DNA of 36,617 nt from the NCBI GenBank assembly GCA_900696485.1, contig CAADGG010000049.1, positions 1 to 36,617 on the forward strand, written 5' to 3'. The translations under genes and the position numbers were made by a program. Of the stretch, positions 25,389 through 33,411 are shown one piece after another. Position 1 is the stretch's first letter. The number at the start of each line of letters is the position of its first letter. The notes beneath the pieces were generated by a model that saw only the letters and a program-made list of their open reading frames with translations, did not search any database and was not told where the DNA came from. This stretch comes from an uncultured Pseudomonadota bacterium. Lineage in GTDB: Bacteria > Myxococcota_A > UBA9160 > PR03.

Positions 25389-26468
25389 ATGCTGGCGGCG
25401 GGAGCCCCGGGCGGAGGAATCGACGCGGGTTCCGCTACGGCTTCCGCCGCGAGTTCGATGCGGCGCTCGGAGTCTGCGCGCCGCCGTGGCCCCTCCGCCG
25501 ACATCCACGCTCATCCCGGTCGCTTCTTCGTGCGTGGTCTGCCTGCGGCCGAGCCGATCACGGCGCTGCTCGGGGCCGAGGCGACGGACGAGGCGCTCCA
25601 GGATCTGCGCGCGGGCGAGCTGGATCTCGTGTGTTACGCCACCGTGGCGGACCTGCGCGTGCTCCGCGTCGATCCGGCGCGCGGGATCTGTGCGGGCCGG
25701 GCCTTCGACGCCGGCGAGGCCTACGCGGACCACGAGCGACAGCTGGCGGCGCTCGACGAGATCACCGCGCGCCCGGGCGTCGCTCGCATCCTCACGCCGG
25801 CCGATCTCGCGGCGGCACGGGCTGCGAATCGGCTCGGGATCCTGCTGACCTGCGAGGGCGGTGACTTCCTCGAGGAGCGTCTCGAGCGCGTGGCGGAGGC
25901 GCACGGCCGCGGGGTGCGCTCGATCACGCTCGTGCACTATCGGGTCAATGAACTCGGGGACATCCAGACCGAGCCCGCCGTGCATGGCGGATTGACACCG
26001 TTCGGCAGCTCCGTGGTGCGCGAGATGAACCGACTCGGCATGATCATCGACCTCGCGCATGCCACCTTCGACGTGACCCGACAGGTGCTCGACGTCTCGA
26101 GCCACCCGGTGATGATCTCGCACAGCCATCTCGCGCGCGGAGAGAACGCGCACCCGCGTCTGCTCAGCCGCGAGCACGCTCGGGCCGTCACGCAGGCCGG
26201 CGGCCTCGTCGGGGCGTGGCCGGCCGGGGTCGCGCTCGCGAGCTTCGACGACTTCATCGACGAGATCCTGCGCATGATCGACGAACTCGGCGTCGCGCAC
26301 GTGGCGATCGGCACGGATATGGATGCGAACTACCGGCCGGTGCTGCAGAGCTACCGGCAGTTCCCGGAGATCGCCTCGGCGCTGGCCGCGCGCGGCGTTG
26401 CGGACGACGAGGTGGCGAGCATCCTGGGCGGCAACTTCCTGCGTCTGTTCACGGCGGTGGCAAGCTGA
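25389..26468 (+). CDS. Peptidase M19 (membrane/renal dipeptidase) family protein
   Basis: This metal-dependent amidohydrolase-fold protein of about 359 aa belongs to the dipeptidase M19 family, which cleaves dipeptides, often with D-residues. Visible ligands are the N-terminal ADIHAHPG (His40, His42), the bridging Glu in LLTCEGGDF, IIDLAHATFDV and MISHSHLARG His residues, and GTDMDANYRP. The N-terminal metal motif is HxH instead of the usual HxD, so the metal site or substrate may differ. The C-terminal ILGGNFLRLF is typical of the family. I chose the ATG at 25389 (AAGGGCGGAG upstream); an in-frame GTG at 25329 would add 20 residues, including CDCF. There is no clear signal peptide. The ridA gene follows after 49 bases and probably shares the mRNA. 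Confidence 0.8.
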   Translation: MLAAGAPGGGIDAGSATASAASSMRRSESARRRGPSADIHAHPGRFFVRGLPAAEPITALLGAEATDEALQDLRAGELDLVCYATVADLRVLRVDPARGICAGRAFDAGEAYADHERQLAALDEITARPGVARILTPADLAAARAANRLGILLTCEGGDFLEERLERVAEAHGRGVRSITLVHYRVNELGDIQTEPAVHGGLTPFGSSVVREMNRLGMIIDLAHATFDVTRQVLDVSSHPVMISHSHLARGENAHPRLLSREHARAVTQAGGLVGAWPAGVALASFDDFIDEILRMIDELGVAHVAIGTDMDANYRPVLQSYRQFPEIASALAARGVADDEVASILGGNFLRLFTAVAS

Positions 26469-26517
26469 ACCGGATGGTCGGACGACGGCCGTCGTGCGGG
26501 CGGGACGGGAGGGATCG

Positions 26518-26910
26518 ATGGCGAAGGCGACGCGGATCCACGCGGCCGGGGTCGGCCGGCTGCCGGTGTTCTCGCATGCGGTACGGGCGGGCGAGTTCCT
26601 GTTCCTGTCCGGCATGCTCGGCACGCGCGAGGACTCCTTCGAGCTGGTCGAGGGCGGCGCCGGCGCCCAGACCCGCCAGGCGCTCGAGAACCTCGGCCGG
26701 ATCCTGGCGGCCGCCGGCGCCGGCTTCGAGGATCTCGTGAACCTCAAGGTGTTCCTGGTCGACATGGCGCGCTTCGGGGAGATGAACGAGGCCTATGCGA
26801 CCTTCTTCCCGGCGGAACCGCCGTCGCGGATCACGGTCGGTTGCAGCGCGCTGGCGCTCGGCGCGGCGGTCGAGATCGAGGGCGTCGCGTATCTGCCGCG
26901 CGAGCGCTGA
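26518..26910 (+). CDS. ridA: RidA/YjgF/UK114 family enamine/imine deaminase
   Basis: This 130-aa RidA-family protein hydrolyses reactive enamines and imines formed by PLP enzymes, protecting other enzymes. It shows FLFLSGMLG, the helix QTRQALENLGRILAAAGAGFEDLVNLKVFL, and PPSRITVGCSALALGAAVEIEGVAY, with the conserved Arg (about 104) and the C-terminal Glu (about 121). Length and motifs fit a trimeric RidA-type protein. GGAGGG lies four bases before the ATG. Its position after the M19 dipeptidase suggests a role in amino-acid or peptide breakdown. It converges with the beta-propeller gene; a palindrome GACCGGCCGGTC lies between them (26933-26944). Confidence 0.88.
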   Translation: MAKATRIHAAGVGRLPVFSHAVRAGEFLFLSGMLGTREDSFELVEGGAGAQTRQALENLGRILAAAGAGFEDLVNLKVFLVDMARFGEMNEAYATFFPAEPPSRITVGCSALALGAAVEIEGVAYLPRER

Positions 26911-26951
26911 CTTGCGGCGCGGATCCTGCGACGACCGGCCGGTCCGTCCGT

Positions 26952-28079
26952 CTACGGTGTCGCCTTCGACAAGTCCTGCAGCGCCGTTCCGCGAAAGCGC
27001 GCCATCCGGATGTCGGTGGGCAGGAACATCCCGAGCAGCCACGGGTAATCGCGGTCGATGCGGCTCGTGTAGTAGCTCACGTGGACGTACCCGTTGCGGA
27101 GGACCACGCCGGCGTACGAGGTGTCTCCGGCACTCGGAAGATCGCTGAGCCAGACCAGGCGCTCGGGCTCGACGCGATACACGGCGGTGCGTTTGCGGGA
27201 GAACACGCCGCCGAGGCGGAACAGGCCGCGGCGCGGCTCGGGTTGATGACGACCGATCGCAAAGAGTTCCTCGTCGATGCGGAACAGCGCGGGGCCGTCG
27301 AGGCGCGTGACCTGCGATTCGTGGACGCGCCAGTCCTGGTAGGGAGGGGATGCGACGGCGATCGCGGTCGCGGCCTCGCGATGCCCGAGGAGACTGTCGG
27401 GCTCGACCTCGAGCCGCGCCGTCGCCAGCAGCCGGCCATCCGGCAGGAATTCGATGGCCGTTTCGTCGTTGCCCTTGCCGCGGTAGATCGTGGAGACACG
27501 CTGCCACTCGCGCCCGTCGACCGAGCGGAGCAGGATCGACTCGCCGTGTTCCTGGCGGTACGCCGGAACGTACCAGGTGGCGCCGCCGTCCGGCGACTTG
27601 GGGCGCCAGAACAACCAGCCTTCCGGCCCGACGGACTCGAACGGCGTCCAATCGACGGCATCGGCGCTGGTGGCCAGCACCGTCCCCTCCGGTGTCGCCA
27701 TCGTGCCCGAGTTGCGGAGCGCGTAGAGGAACAACGTGCCGTCGATGTCGATCAGTTTGGGATCCCGGATGTCCTGCCCGGGAAGCTGGAGCTGAGCCAA
27801 CGCTTCCCAGCGTCGAGCATCGGGCGAACGTCGCACCACCAAGCGGGCATCCGGCGAGCCCAGGTGGGTGGGGCGCGCATCGTGCACCAACAGGTAATCG
27901 CCGTTCCAGCGAATCAGGTCGGTGTTGGAGTTGTGCTCGCCATCGGCGATGGCGGCGACCTGGTCGATCGCAAGGCGCGGGTCCGGCACGGCCCGGTTGG
28001 GGCGGAGCCAGCCGTAGAGTAGGAGCGCCAGGAGCAGCAGAAGGACCGCGGCGAGCGCCAGACCAGCCGGACGAAGCAT
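26952..28079 (-). CDS. Membrane-anchored beta-propeller-like protein (sialidase/GH43-like fold)
   Basis: This 375-aa protein has one N-terminal membrane helix (about 5-24, LALAAVLLLLLALLLYGWL) and a large domain that would face the periplasm. The domain contains repeated blade-like units with DLIRWNGDYLLVHDA, RRSPDARRWEALAQL, DIRDPKLIDIDGTLFLYALR, KSPDGGATWYVPAYR, LLRSVDGREWQRVST and PALFRIDEELFAIGR. The S-x-D-x-x-x-W blade elements resemble BNR/Asp-box repeats of sialidases and five-bladed glycosidases. A catalytic set cannot be assigned, so glycosidase activity is only possible. TAAGGT (28093-28088 on this strand) is eight bases before the ATG, again without a Shine-Dalgarno. It is divergent from mlaA. 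Confidence 0.7.
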   Translation of the reverse strand: MLRPAGLALAAVLLLLLALLLYGWLRPNRAVPDPRLAIDQVAAIADGEHNSNTDLIRWNGDYLLVHDARPTHLGSPDARLVVRRSPDARRWEALAQLQLPGQDIRDPKLIDIDGTLFLYALRNSGTMATPEGTVLATSADAVDWTPFESVGPEGWLFWRPKSPDGGATWYVPAYRQEHGESILLRSVDGREWQRVSTIYRGKGNDETAIEFLPDGRLLATARLEVEPDSLLGHREAATAIAVASPPYQDWRVHESQVTRLDGPALFRIDEELFAIGRHQPEPRRGLFRLGGVFSRKRTAVYRVEPERLVWLSDLPSAGDTSYAGVVLRNGYVHVSYYTSRIDRDYPWLLGMFLPTDIRMARFRGTALQDLSKATP

Positions 28080-28339
28080 GGCCGCGGACCTTACCTCGCG
28101 CCCCGGGGCGGAGCGAGCGGCGAAGGCCCGGTGCCCGGGAGCCGCCAGGATCCGGATCGCCGGTCCTGGACCGAAGTCGGAAGCCCCGCGGGGATCAGCT
28201 CGACCAGGAACCCCTTCGTTCGCGCGGCGTCGTCGCGGGCGAGCGCATGACGACCGGCGTCACCGTGCATGACGATCGCGCGACCTCATGCTCTACTCTC
28301 GCGCCGAAAGGCGCCGCAAGGGAGAGCGAGGAACGCCCG

Positions 28340-29140
28340 GTGAGCAAGGCGATCGTCGTAGTGCTCGCGAGCCTGTTGCTCGCGGCAGGCGCGCAAGCGC
28401 AGGAGGCGTCGGGTCCGCCGCCGGAGGCGCTCGACAGCTCGGATGAAGCCCTCTTCGACGAGTTCGACCGCGAACTCGAGCACGGGATCCGGGACCCGTT
28501 CGAGCGCACGAACCGTCGGGTCTTCGCGGTGAACCACGCGATCTCCCGGGTGGCGATCGATCCCGTCGCGCGTGCCTACGGCGCGGTCGTGCCGTACCCC
28601 GTGCGGCGGTCCGTGCGCGGGATCTTCGACAACCTGAACCAGCCGGTCGTGATCGCGAACGACCTGCTGCAGCTCGAACCCCGCCGCGCTGCGAAGGCCA
28701 CCGTGCGCTTCCTGCTGAACAGCACCTTCGGCCTCGCCGGGATCTTCGACCCGGCGCTCGAGGCGGGATTCCCGCAGCACCATTCGGACTTCGGCCAGAC
28801 GCTCGGTCGCGCCGGTCTCGGGCCGGGACCGTATCTGGTGATCCCGCTGCTCGGCCCGAGCAACGGCCGCGACATCGTCGGAAGCCTGGTCGACATGGCG
28901 CTGCGGCCAGACAGCTGGCTGCTGCCGTTGGGGCCGCGCCTGCTGCTGGGCGGCACCTGGGGCATCACGGAACGCGAGGCGCACGGCGAGAGTCTCGAGG
29001 CGCTCGAGCAGTCCTCGCTGGATTTCTATGCCGCCATTCGCAGCGCGTTCTGGATGAGTCGCGAGGCGTTCGTGCGCGGCGAAGAAACCGAGCGGTTCCC
29101 GCCGCCACCGGAGCCGGTCGAGCAGGCGGCGCGTCCGTGA
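28340..29140 (+). CDS. mlaA: MlaA/VacJ family outer-membrane lipid asymmetry protein
   Basis: This 266-aa MlaA-family protein removes mislocalised phospholipids from the outer leaflet of the outer membrane and passes them to periplasmic MlaC. Family blocks are DPFERTNRRVFAVNHAISR, NLNQPVVIANDLLQ, ATVRFLLNSTFGLAGIFDPA, DFGQTLGRAGLGPGPYLVIP and LGPSNGRDIVGSLVDM. The GTG start has GAGGAA six bases upstream; a TACTCT hexamer at 28294-28299 may be its -10. The signal peptide (VVVLASLLLAAGAQAQ) ends in an ordinary signal peptidase I site without a lipobox Cys, whereas E. coli MlaA is a lipoprotein. It converges with the mlaC/hpnM gene. Confidence 0.9.
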   Translation: MSKAIVVVLASLLLAAGAQAQEASGPPPEALDSSDEALFDEFDRELEHGIRDPFERTNRRVFAVNHAISRVAIDPVARAYGAVVPYPVRRSVRGIFDNLNQPVVIANDLLQLEPRRAAKATVRFLLNSTFGLAGIFDPALEAGFPQHHSDFGQTLGRAGLGPGPYLVIPLLGPSNGRDIVGSLVDMALRPDSWLLPLGPRLLLGGTWGITEREAHGESLEALEQSSLDFYAAIRSAFWMSREAFVRGEETERFPPPPEPVEQAARP

Positions 29141-29192
29141 CGGCGCCGGCGTGGTCGCGTGGGCGTGGCGTGGTACGGGAGCGGGCGCGCGC

Positions 29193-29930
29193 TCAGGAGC
29201 TCGCGTCTCCGCCGAGTCCCTGCGCGGCAATCTTCTCTTCGAGCGCACGCAGCAGGCCGTCGAAGCCCTCTCGTCTCAGGACGCCGGAATACTCGGCCCG
29301 GCGCAGCGCGAGCTCGCTGACCGTCCCGTTCAGGAACACGTCGATGACGCGCCATTCGCCCGCGACCGGGCGCAGGCGGTAGTCGAGTGCCACCGTCTCG
29401 CCATTCCCTCGCAGGATCTGGCTCCTCACCAGCAGCGTGCCGTGCGTGGCGGTCTGGAAGCCCAACGTCTCGAACCGCTCCCCGTTCCAGCCATCGAAGC
29501 GGGCGGCGTAGGTGGCGATCGCGAGCTGGGAGAACGCATCGACCAGTTGCTCGCGCGCGGGGGCATCGAGCTGCCGCCAGCCGAGACCGACGGATTTCTC
29601 GGCCATGAATCCGAAGTCGTACAGTTCGGTCACGGCAGGCCGGATCCGCTCGAGTCGGCCCTGGAAGCCGAGTTCCTCGGCCTCGCGCATCGTCGCCAGC
29701 AGGACGTCGTGCAGGTGCTCGATGGCGGCCTCTGCCCGCTCCGGAGCCGGCGTGCCGCCCTCCTCGGCGATGCCCGGGGTCGGGAGGACGAGCCAGGCGG
29801 CGACGAGCAATGCGCACAGACGGCCAGCCAACGCGCCGGCTCGAAGCGTCGGGACATCGCTCGGCGGGACGCTTGCGCCCGGTGCGGAACGTGCGAAGAA
29901 GAGGTGCAACCGGGATCCTCCGCTGGTCAT
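29193..29930 (-). CDS. MlaC/Ttg2D/HpnM family periplasmic lipid-binding protein
   Basis: This 245-aa protein belongs to the MlaC (Ttg2D, toluene tolerance) family, which includes HpnM of hopanoid gene sets. It ferries lipids across the periplasm. A hydrophobic export signal (ALAGRLCALLVAAWLVLP) lies unusually far in, around residues 32-50, so the true start may be downstream, though no in-frame GTG or ATG was found before it. The mature part shows YDFGFMAEKSVGLGWRQL, QLVDAFSQLAIATYAARFDGW, and WRVIDVFLNGTVSELALRRAEYSGVLRREGFDGLL, the usual MlaC C-terminal pattern. It is divergent from the hpnN-like gene (67 bases apart) and convergent with mlaA, so the three form one functional neighbourhood without being one operon. 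Confidence 0.85.
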   Translation of the reverse strand: MTSGGSRLHLFFARSAPGASVPPSDVPTLRAGALAGRLCALLVAAWLVLPTPGIAEEGGTPAPERAEAAIEHLHDVLLATMREAEELGFQGRLERIRPAVTELYDFGFMAEKSVGLGWRQLDAPAREQLVDAFSQLAIATYAARFDGWNGERFETLGFQTATHGTLLVRSQILRGNGETVALDYRLRPVAGEWRVIDVFLNGTVSELALRRAEYSGVLRREGFDGLLRALEEKIAAQGLGGDASS

Positions 29931-29997
29931 GGAACCGGCCCGCGCAGGGTAGCTGCGGGCGCAGCGGGTCGCTCGGACGAAAGCAGCGAGGCGAACG

Positions 29998-32664
29998 GTG
30001 GCCATCGAAACCCTGGATGCGGCGGTCGGCAGGATCGCCGGCGCATGCATCGACGCCTCACAGCGGCACGCGCGGGTGGTCGTGGCGGCGAGCCTCGTGC
30101 TCGCGGGGCTGGCGCTCGGATGGGCGGCCGGCCACCTCGGCGTCAACTCCAACACCGATGATCTGCTCTCGGAGGATCTGCCGCACCGGCGCCACCATGC
30201 GGCGCTGACGCGGGAGTTCGGTGACAGCGGTCACGATCTGATCGTCGTCGTGGACGGCGCCACCGTCACGCTGGCGCACGAGGCGGCTCGCACGCTGAGC
30301 GAACGGTTCGCGGCCGACGGCGCGCGCTTCGAGAAGGTCGCGACCCCTGGCAGCGGAGCGTTCTTCGACCGCAACGGGCTCCTGTACCTCGACGTCGAGG
30401 AACTCGAGCGACTGGCGGACCGGCTCGCCCGCGCCCAGCCGCTGCTGGCCGAACTGGCCCGCGAGCCGACGCTGCCGCGCTTGCTCGAGCTGCTGGCGCG
30501 GGCGGTCCGGGAGACGGAGTTCGCGGCGGTCCCCGCCGATGAACTCGCGGCCGTCCTCGAGCGCGTGACCGAGGTGGTCGCCAGCGCCGGCGATGCCGGC
30601 GCCCTCCCGCTGGCATGGGACGACTGGTTGCTCGGAGACGCGAGCGTCGACGGCGTCTCGGCGGCGCCGCGGCGGCGCGTCATCCAGGTCACCCCACGCG
30701 TCGATTTCGGCGCGTTCGGACCCGCCCGCGAGGCCGTCGCGCGCGTCGCCGAGTTGGTCCGAGAGGCGGGACTCGAGAAAGTCGCTGGCGTGCGGGTTCG
30801 CGTCACTGGCGACCTCGCACTCTCCACCGAGGAGCTCTCGCGGGTGCGCGGGCAGGCGGCGGCACAGGGGGCGGGATCACTGGTCGCCGTGACGATCCTG
30901 CTGCTGATCGGGCTCCGCTCCGGACGCCTCGTTCTCCATGCCGTCGTGACGCTGATCGTCGGCCTCGCGTGGACGACGGGTTTCGCGGCGCTGGCCATCG
31001 GACATCTGAACCTGCTCTCGGTGGCGTTCGCCGTGCTGTTCATCGGCCTCGGGATCGACTACGGCATCCATTTCCTGATGCGTTGGCTCGAGCTGCGAGA
31101 CGCCGGGGCGGACGTGTCTCAGGCCCTGCGCGAGGCTGGCCGCAGCGTCGGGACCTCGCTGTTCCTGTGCGCCGTGACCACCTCGATCGGCTTCTATGCG
31201 TTCGTCCCGACCGGCTTCGTCGGCATTGCGGAACTCGGTGTGATCGCCGGAACCGGCATGTTCCTCTCGCTGCTGGCGACGCTCACGCTGTTGCCGGCGC
31301 TGGTGCGACTGCTGCCGCCGACGCGAGGCCGGCGCGGGCTCGGGGCCGTCGAGATCCGGCTTCCCGAGTTCCCGCTTCGCCATCCACGAGCCGTGTGCGC
31401 GGCGGCCCTGCTGCTCGCGATCGGCGCCCTCTTCGTGGTGCCGCAGCTCCGCTTCGATAGCGATCCGCTGAACGTCCGTGACCCCGGCACCGAATCGGTG
31501 CAGACGATGCGGGATCTGGTGAGCGGGCGCCGACCCTCGCCGTGGACCGCTGAACTGCTCGCGCCGGACCTCGCGGCCGCCACCCGGCTGGCCGCCCGAC
31601 TCGAGTCGTTGCCGGAGGTCGAGCACGCCGTGACGCTCACGTCGTTCGTGCCGGCGCGGCAGCCCGAGAAGCTCGCGATTCTCGATGACGTGCGGCTGTT
31701 CCTGGGAGATCTGACGACATCGAGCACGCCGCCGCCGGTGACCGTCGGACGCGTCGAACGGGCCCTCGCGCAGTTGCGCGAGGCCGTCGAAGAGCGCCTG
31801 GCAAGTCATGGACCGACGCCGATCGGTGACGATGCGCGTCGTCTCGTCGAAACCGCGGAAACGATGATGTCCCGTTTCGATGTATCCTCGGAGTCCGCAT
31901 CCGACATCATCCGACTCGAAGACCGGCTGCTCGGAGACCTGCGCGGGTGGCTGGTCCGGCTGGACCTGCTGCTGCGCGCGGAGCCGGTCACCCTGGATAC
32001 GTTGCCCGCGTCGCTGCACGCGCGCTTCGTCGCGCCGTCCGGTTCCGTGCGCATCGAGGGGTTTGCGCGCGAAGACCTCTCGGATCCCGGGGCGATGGAG
32101 CGCTTCGTCGCCGCCGTCCTCGCCGAAGAGCCGTCCGCCACCGGGGCGGCCGTGATGATCATCGAGTCCGCGCGCGCGATCGAGAACGCGATGATCCGGG
32201 CGCTCGGCTACGCCTTCGCCGCCATCACGCTGCTGCTGCTGGTGCTGTGGCGCAGCGTCACCGATACCCTGCTGGCACTGGCCCCGCTCGTCTTCGCATC
32301 GCTGGTCACGGCCGCGGCGGCGGTCCTGCTCGGGCTGCCGATCAACTTCGCCGACGTCATCGTGTTGCCGCTGCTGCTCGGGATCGGGGTCGACAGCGGG
32401 GTCCATCTCATCCACCGCTTCCGGCATCAGCCGTCCGCCGGCGATCCGGTCCTCGGCACCAGTACGGCGCGCGCCGTGTTCTTTTCCGCGGGCACGACGC
32501 TGGCGAGCTTCGGAAGCCTCGGGTTCTCGACGCATCTCGGGATCGCGAGCCTCGGCCGGCTGCTGGCGCTCGGCATCGCGATCATGCTGATCGCGAACCT
32601 CATCGTGCTGCCGGCCATGCTCAGCGGGAGGGGCGTGCGCCGGGATCTGGCCGCGCCCCGGTGA
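29998..32664 (+). CDS. hpnN: HpnN-like MMPL/RND lipid (hopanoid) transporter
   Basis: This 888-aa RND/MMPL protein has two halves, each with one membrane helix, a large periplasmic loop and about five more helices. The first half shows VVVAASLVLAGLALGWAAG, then LLSVAFAVLFIGLGIDYGIHF, with the sterol-sensing-like proton-relay helix. The second shows ADVIVLPLLLGIGVDSGVHL and FFSAGTTLASFGSLGFSTH. Length and layout match HpnN, the inner-membrane transporter that moves hopanoids to the outer membrane, and the adjacent MlaC/HpnM and MlaA genes support lipid trafficking. No hopanoid synthesis genes are in the window, so the exact lipid is inferred. The GTG start has a GAGG upstream. Its last 44 bases overlap the convergent MOSC gene. 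Confidence 0.85.
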   Translation: MAIETLDAAVGRIAGACIDASQRHARVVVAASLVLAGLALGWAAGHLGVNSNTDDLLSEDLPHRRHHAALTREFGDSGHDLIVVVDGATVTLAHEAARTLSERFAADGARFEKVATPGSGAFFDRNGLLYLDVEELERLADRLARAQPLLAELAREPTLPRLLELLARAVRETEFAAVPADELAAVLERVTEVVASAGDAGALPLAWDDWLLGDASVDGVSAAPRRRVIQVTPRVDFGAFGPAREAVARVAELVREAGLEKVAGVRVRVTGDLALSTEELSRVRGQAAAQGAGSLVAVTILLLIGLRSGRLVLHAVVTLIVGLAWTTGFAALAIGHLNLLSVAFAVLFIGLGIDYGIHFLMRWLELRDAGADVSQALREAGRSVGTSLFLCAVTTSIGFYAFVPTGFVGIAELGVIAGTGMFLSLLATLTLLPALVRLLPPTRGRRGLGAVEIRLPEFPLRHPRAVCAAALLLAIGALFVVPQLRFDSDPLNVRDPGTESVQTMRDLVSGRRPSPWTAELLAPDLAAATRLAARLESLPEVEHAVTLTSFVPARQPEKLAILDDVRLFLGDLTTSSTPPPVTVGRVERALAQLREAVEERLASHGPTPIGDDARRLVETAETMMSRFDVSSESASDIIRLEDRLLGDLRGWLVRLDLLLRAEPVTLDTLPASLHARFVAPSGSVRIEGFAREDLSDPGAMERFVAAVLAEEPSATGAAVMIIESARAIENAMIRALGYAFAAITLLLLVLWRSVTDTLLALAPLVFASLVTAAAAVLLGLPINFADVIVLPLLLGIGVDSGVHLIHRFRHQPSAGDPVLGTSTARAVFFSAGTTLASFGSLGFSTHLGIASLGRLLALGIAIMLIANLIVLPAMLSGRGVRRDLAAPR

Positions 32665-33358
32665 GCCTCCCCTCCCAATCCTCGACGCGACGATCGGCCA
32701 GGCGGCGGGCCGCCAGCTCGCGCCAGCCCGGCGCGAGCGCCGGGAGCGCCGCCATGCCGGCGAGTCCGTCGAGATCGAGCGGATCCTCGTAGAGCAGATG
32801 CTGGATCCGCGTCAGCGGCCAATCGGGATGCGGGCGGTGGATCCGTTGTAGCGGATCCTCGCGTCGCGCGAGGCCGGGAACCGATACCCGGTAGTACCAG
32901 CCGCTGCGGCCGCTGCGCTGGACCTCGCGGGGAAGCAGAGGCTCGTCGTTCCAGACGCCGATCCGCCAACAGGGCTGGCGCCCCTGCGAGACTTCGAGAC
33001 GCGCCGTGCCCCAGACGAGCTGGTCGCCGATGCACAGGTCGCGTTCCGTCCAGCCTTCGCTCGAGAGATTCTCGCCGAACGCCGGCGCGTGCGCGAAGCG
33101 CCCGGCGCGCGACGGGAAGCGCTCGCGCCACCACGCATAGTGTTCGTACGGGTAGTGATGGATCGCCTTCTCGGGCCCGCCGTGGTGCTTGCGATCGCCC
33201 TGGACGTCGCCGGCGATGCCCACCCGCGTGATCTCGAGCGGCGTGTCGGGAGCCACCGGGCGTTTGTCGATGCCGGAGGAGCACTGGCTCGGCGACAGCG
33301 TGACGAGACTGCCCACATACACGCCGCGCAGCGAGATCGAGGAGGGGGAGGCGGTCAT
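32621..33358 (-). CDS. MOSC domain protein, YiiM-like
   Basis: This 245-aa protein has a MOSC (molybdenum cofactor sulfurase C-terminal) domain of the YiiM type; E. coli YiiM takes part in molybdenum-dependent detoxification of N-hydroxylated base analogues. Visible motifs are GIAGDVQGDRKHHGGPEKAI (about 48-67), YPYEHYAWW, FGENLSSEGWTERDLCIGD and the conserved Cys in EVSQGRQPCWRIG (about Cys130), followed by the C-terminal GWYYRVSVPG segment. The ATG at 33358 has AGGAA seven bases upstream. It is preceded by the alpha/beta hydrolase gene 53 bases away and probably shares its mRNA. The 3' end overlaps the end of the opposing transporter gene. Confidence 0.9.
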   Translation of the reverse strand: MTASPSSISLRGVYVGSLVTLSPSQCSSGIDKRPVAPDTPLEITRVGIAGDVQGDRKHHGGPEKAIHHYPYEHYAWWRERFPSRAGRFAHAPAFGENLSSEGWTERDLCIGDQLVWGTARLEVSQGRQPCWRIGVWNDEPLLPREVQRSGRSGWYYRVSVPGLARREDPLQRIHRPHPDWPLTRIQHLLYEDPLDLDGLAGMAALPALAPGWRELAARRLADRRVEDWEGRLTGARPDPGARPSR

Positions 33359-33411
33359 CGGCAGGTTCCTGTGGCTCTCGCCGGCAGCGGGTCCGGAATC
33401 GCTTCGGAGCG

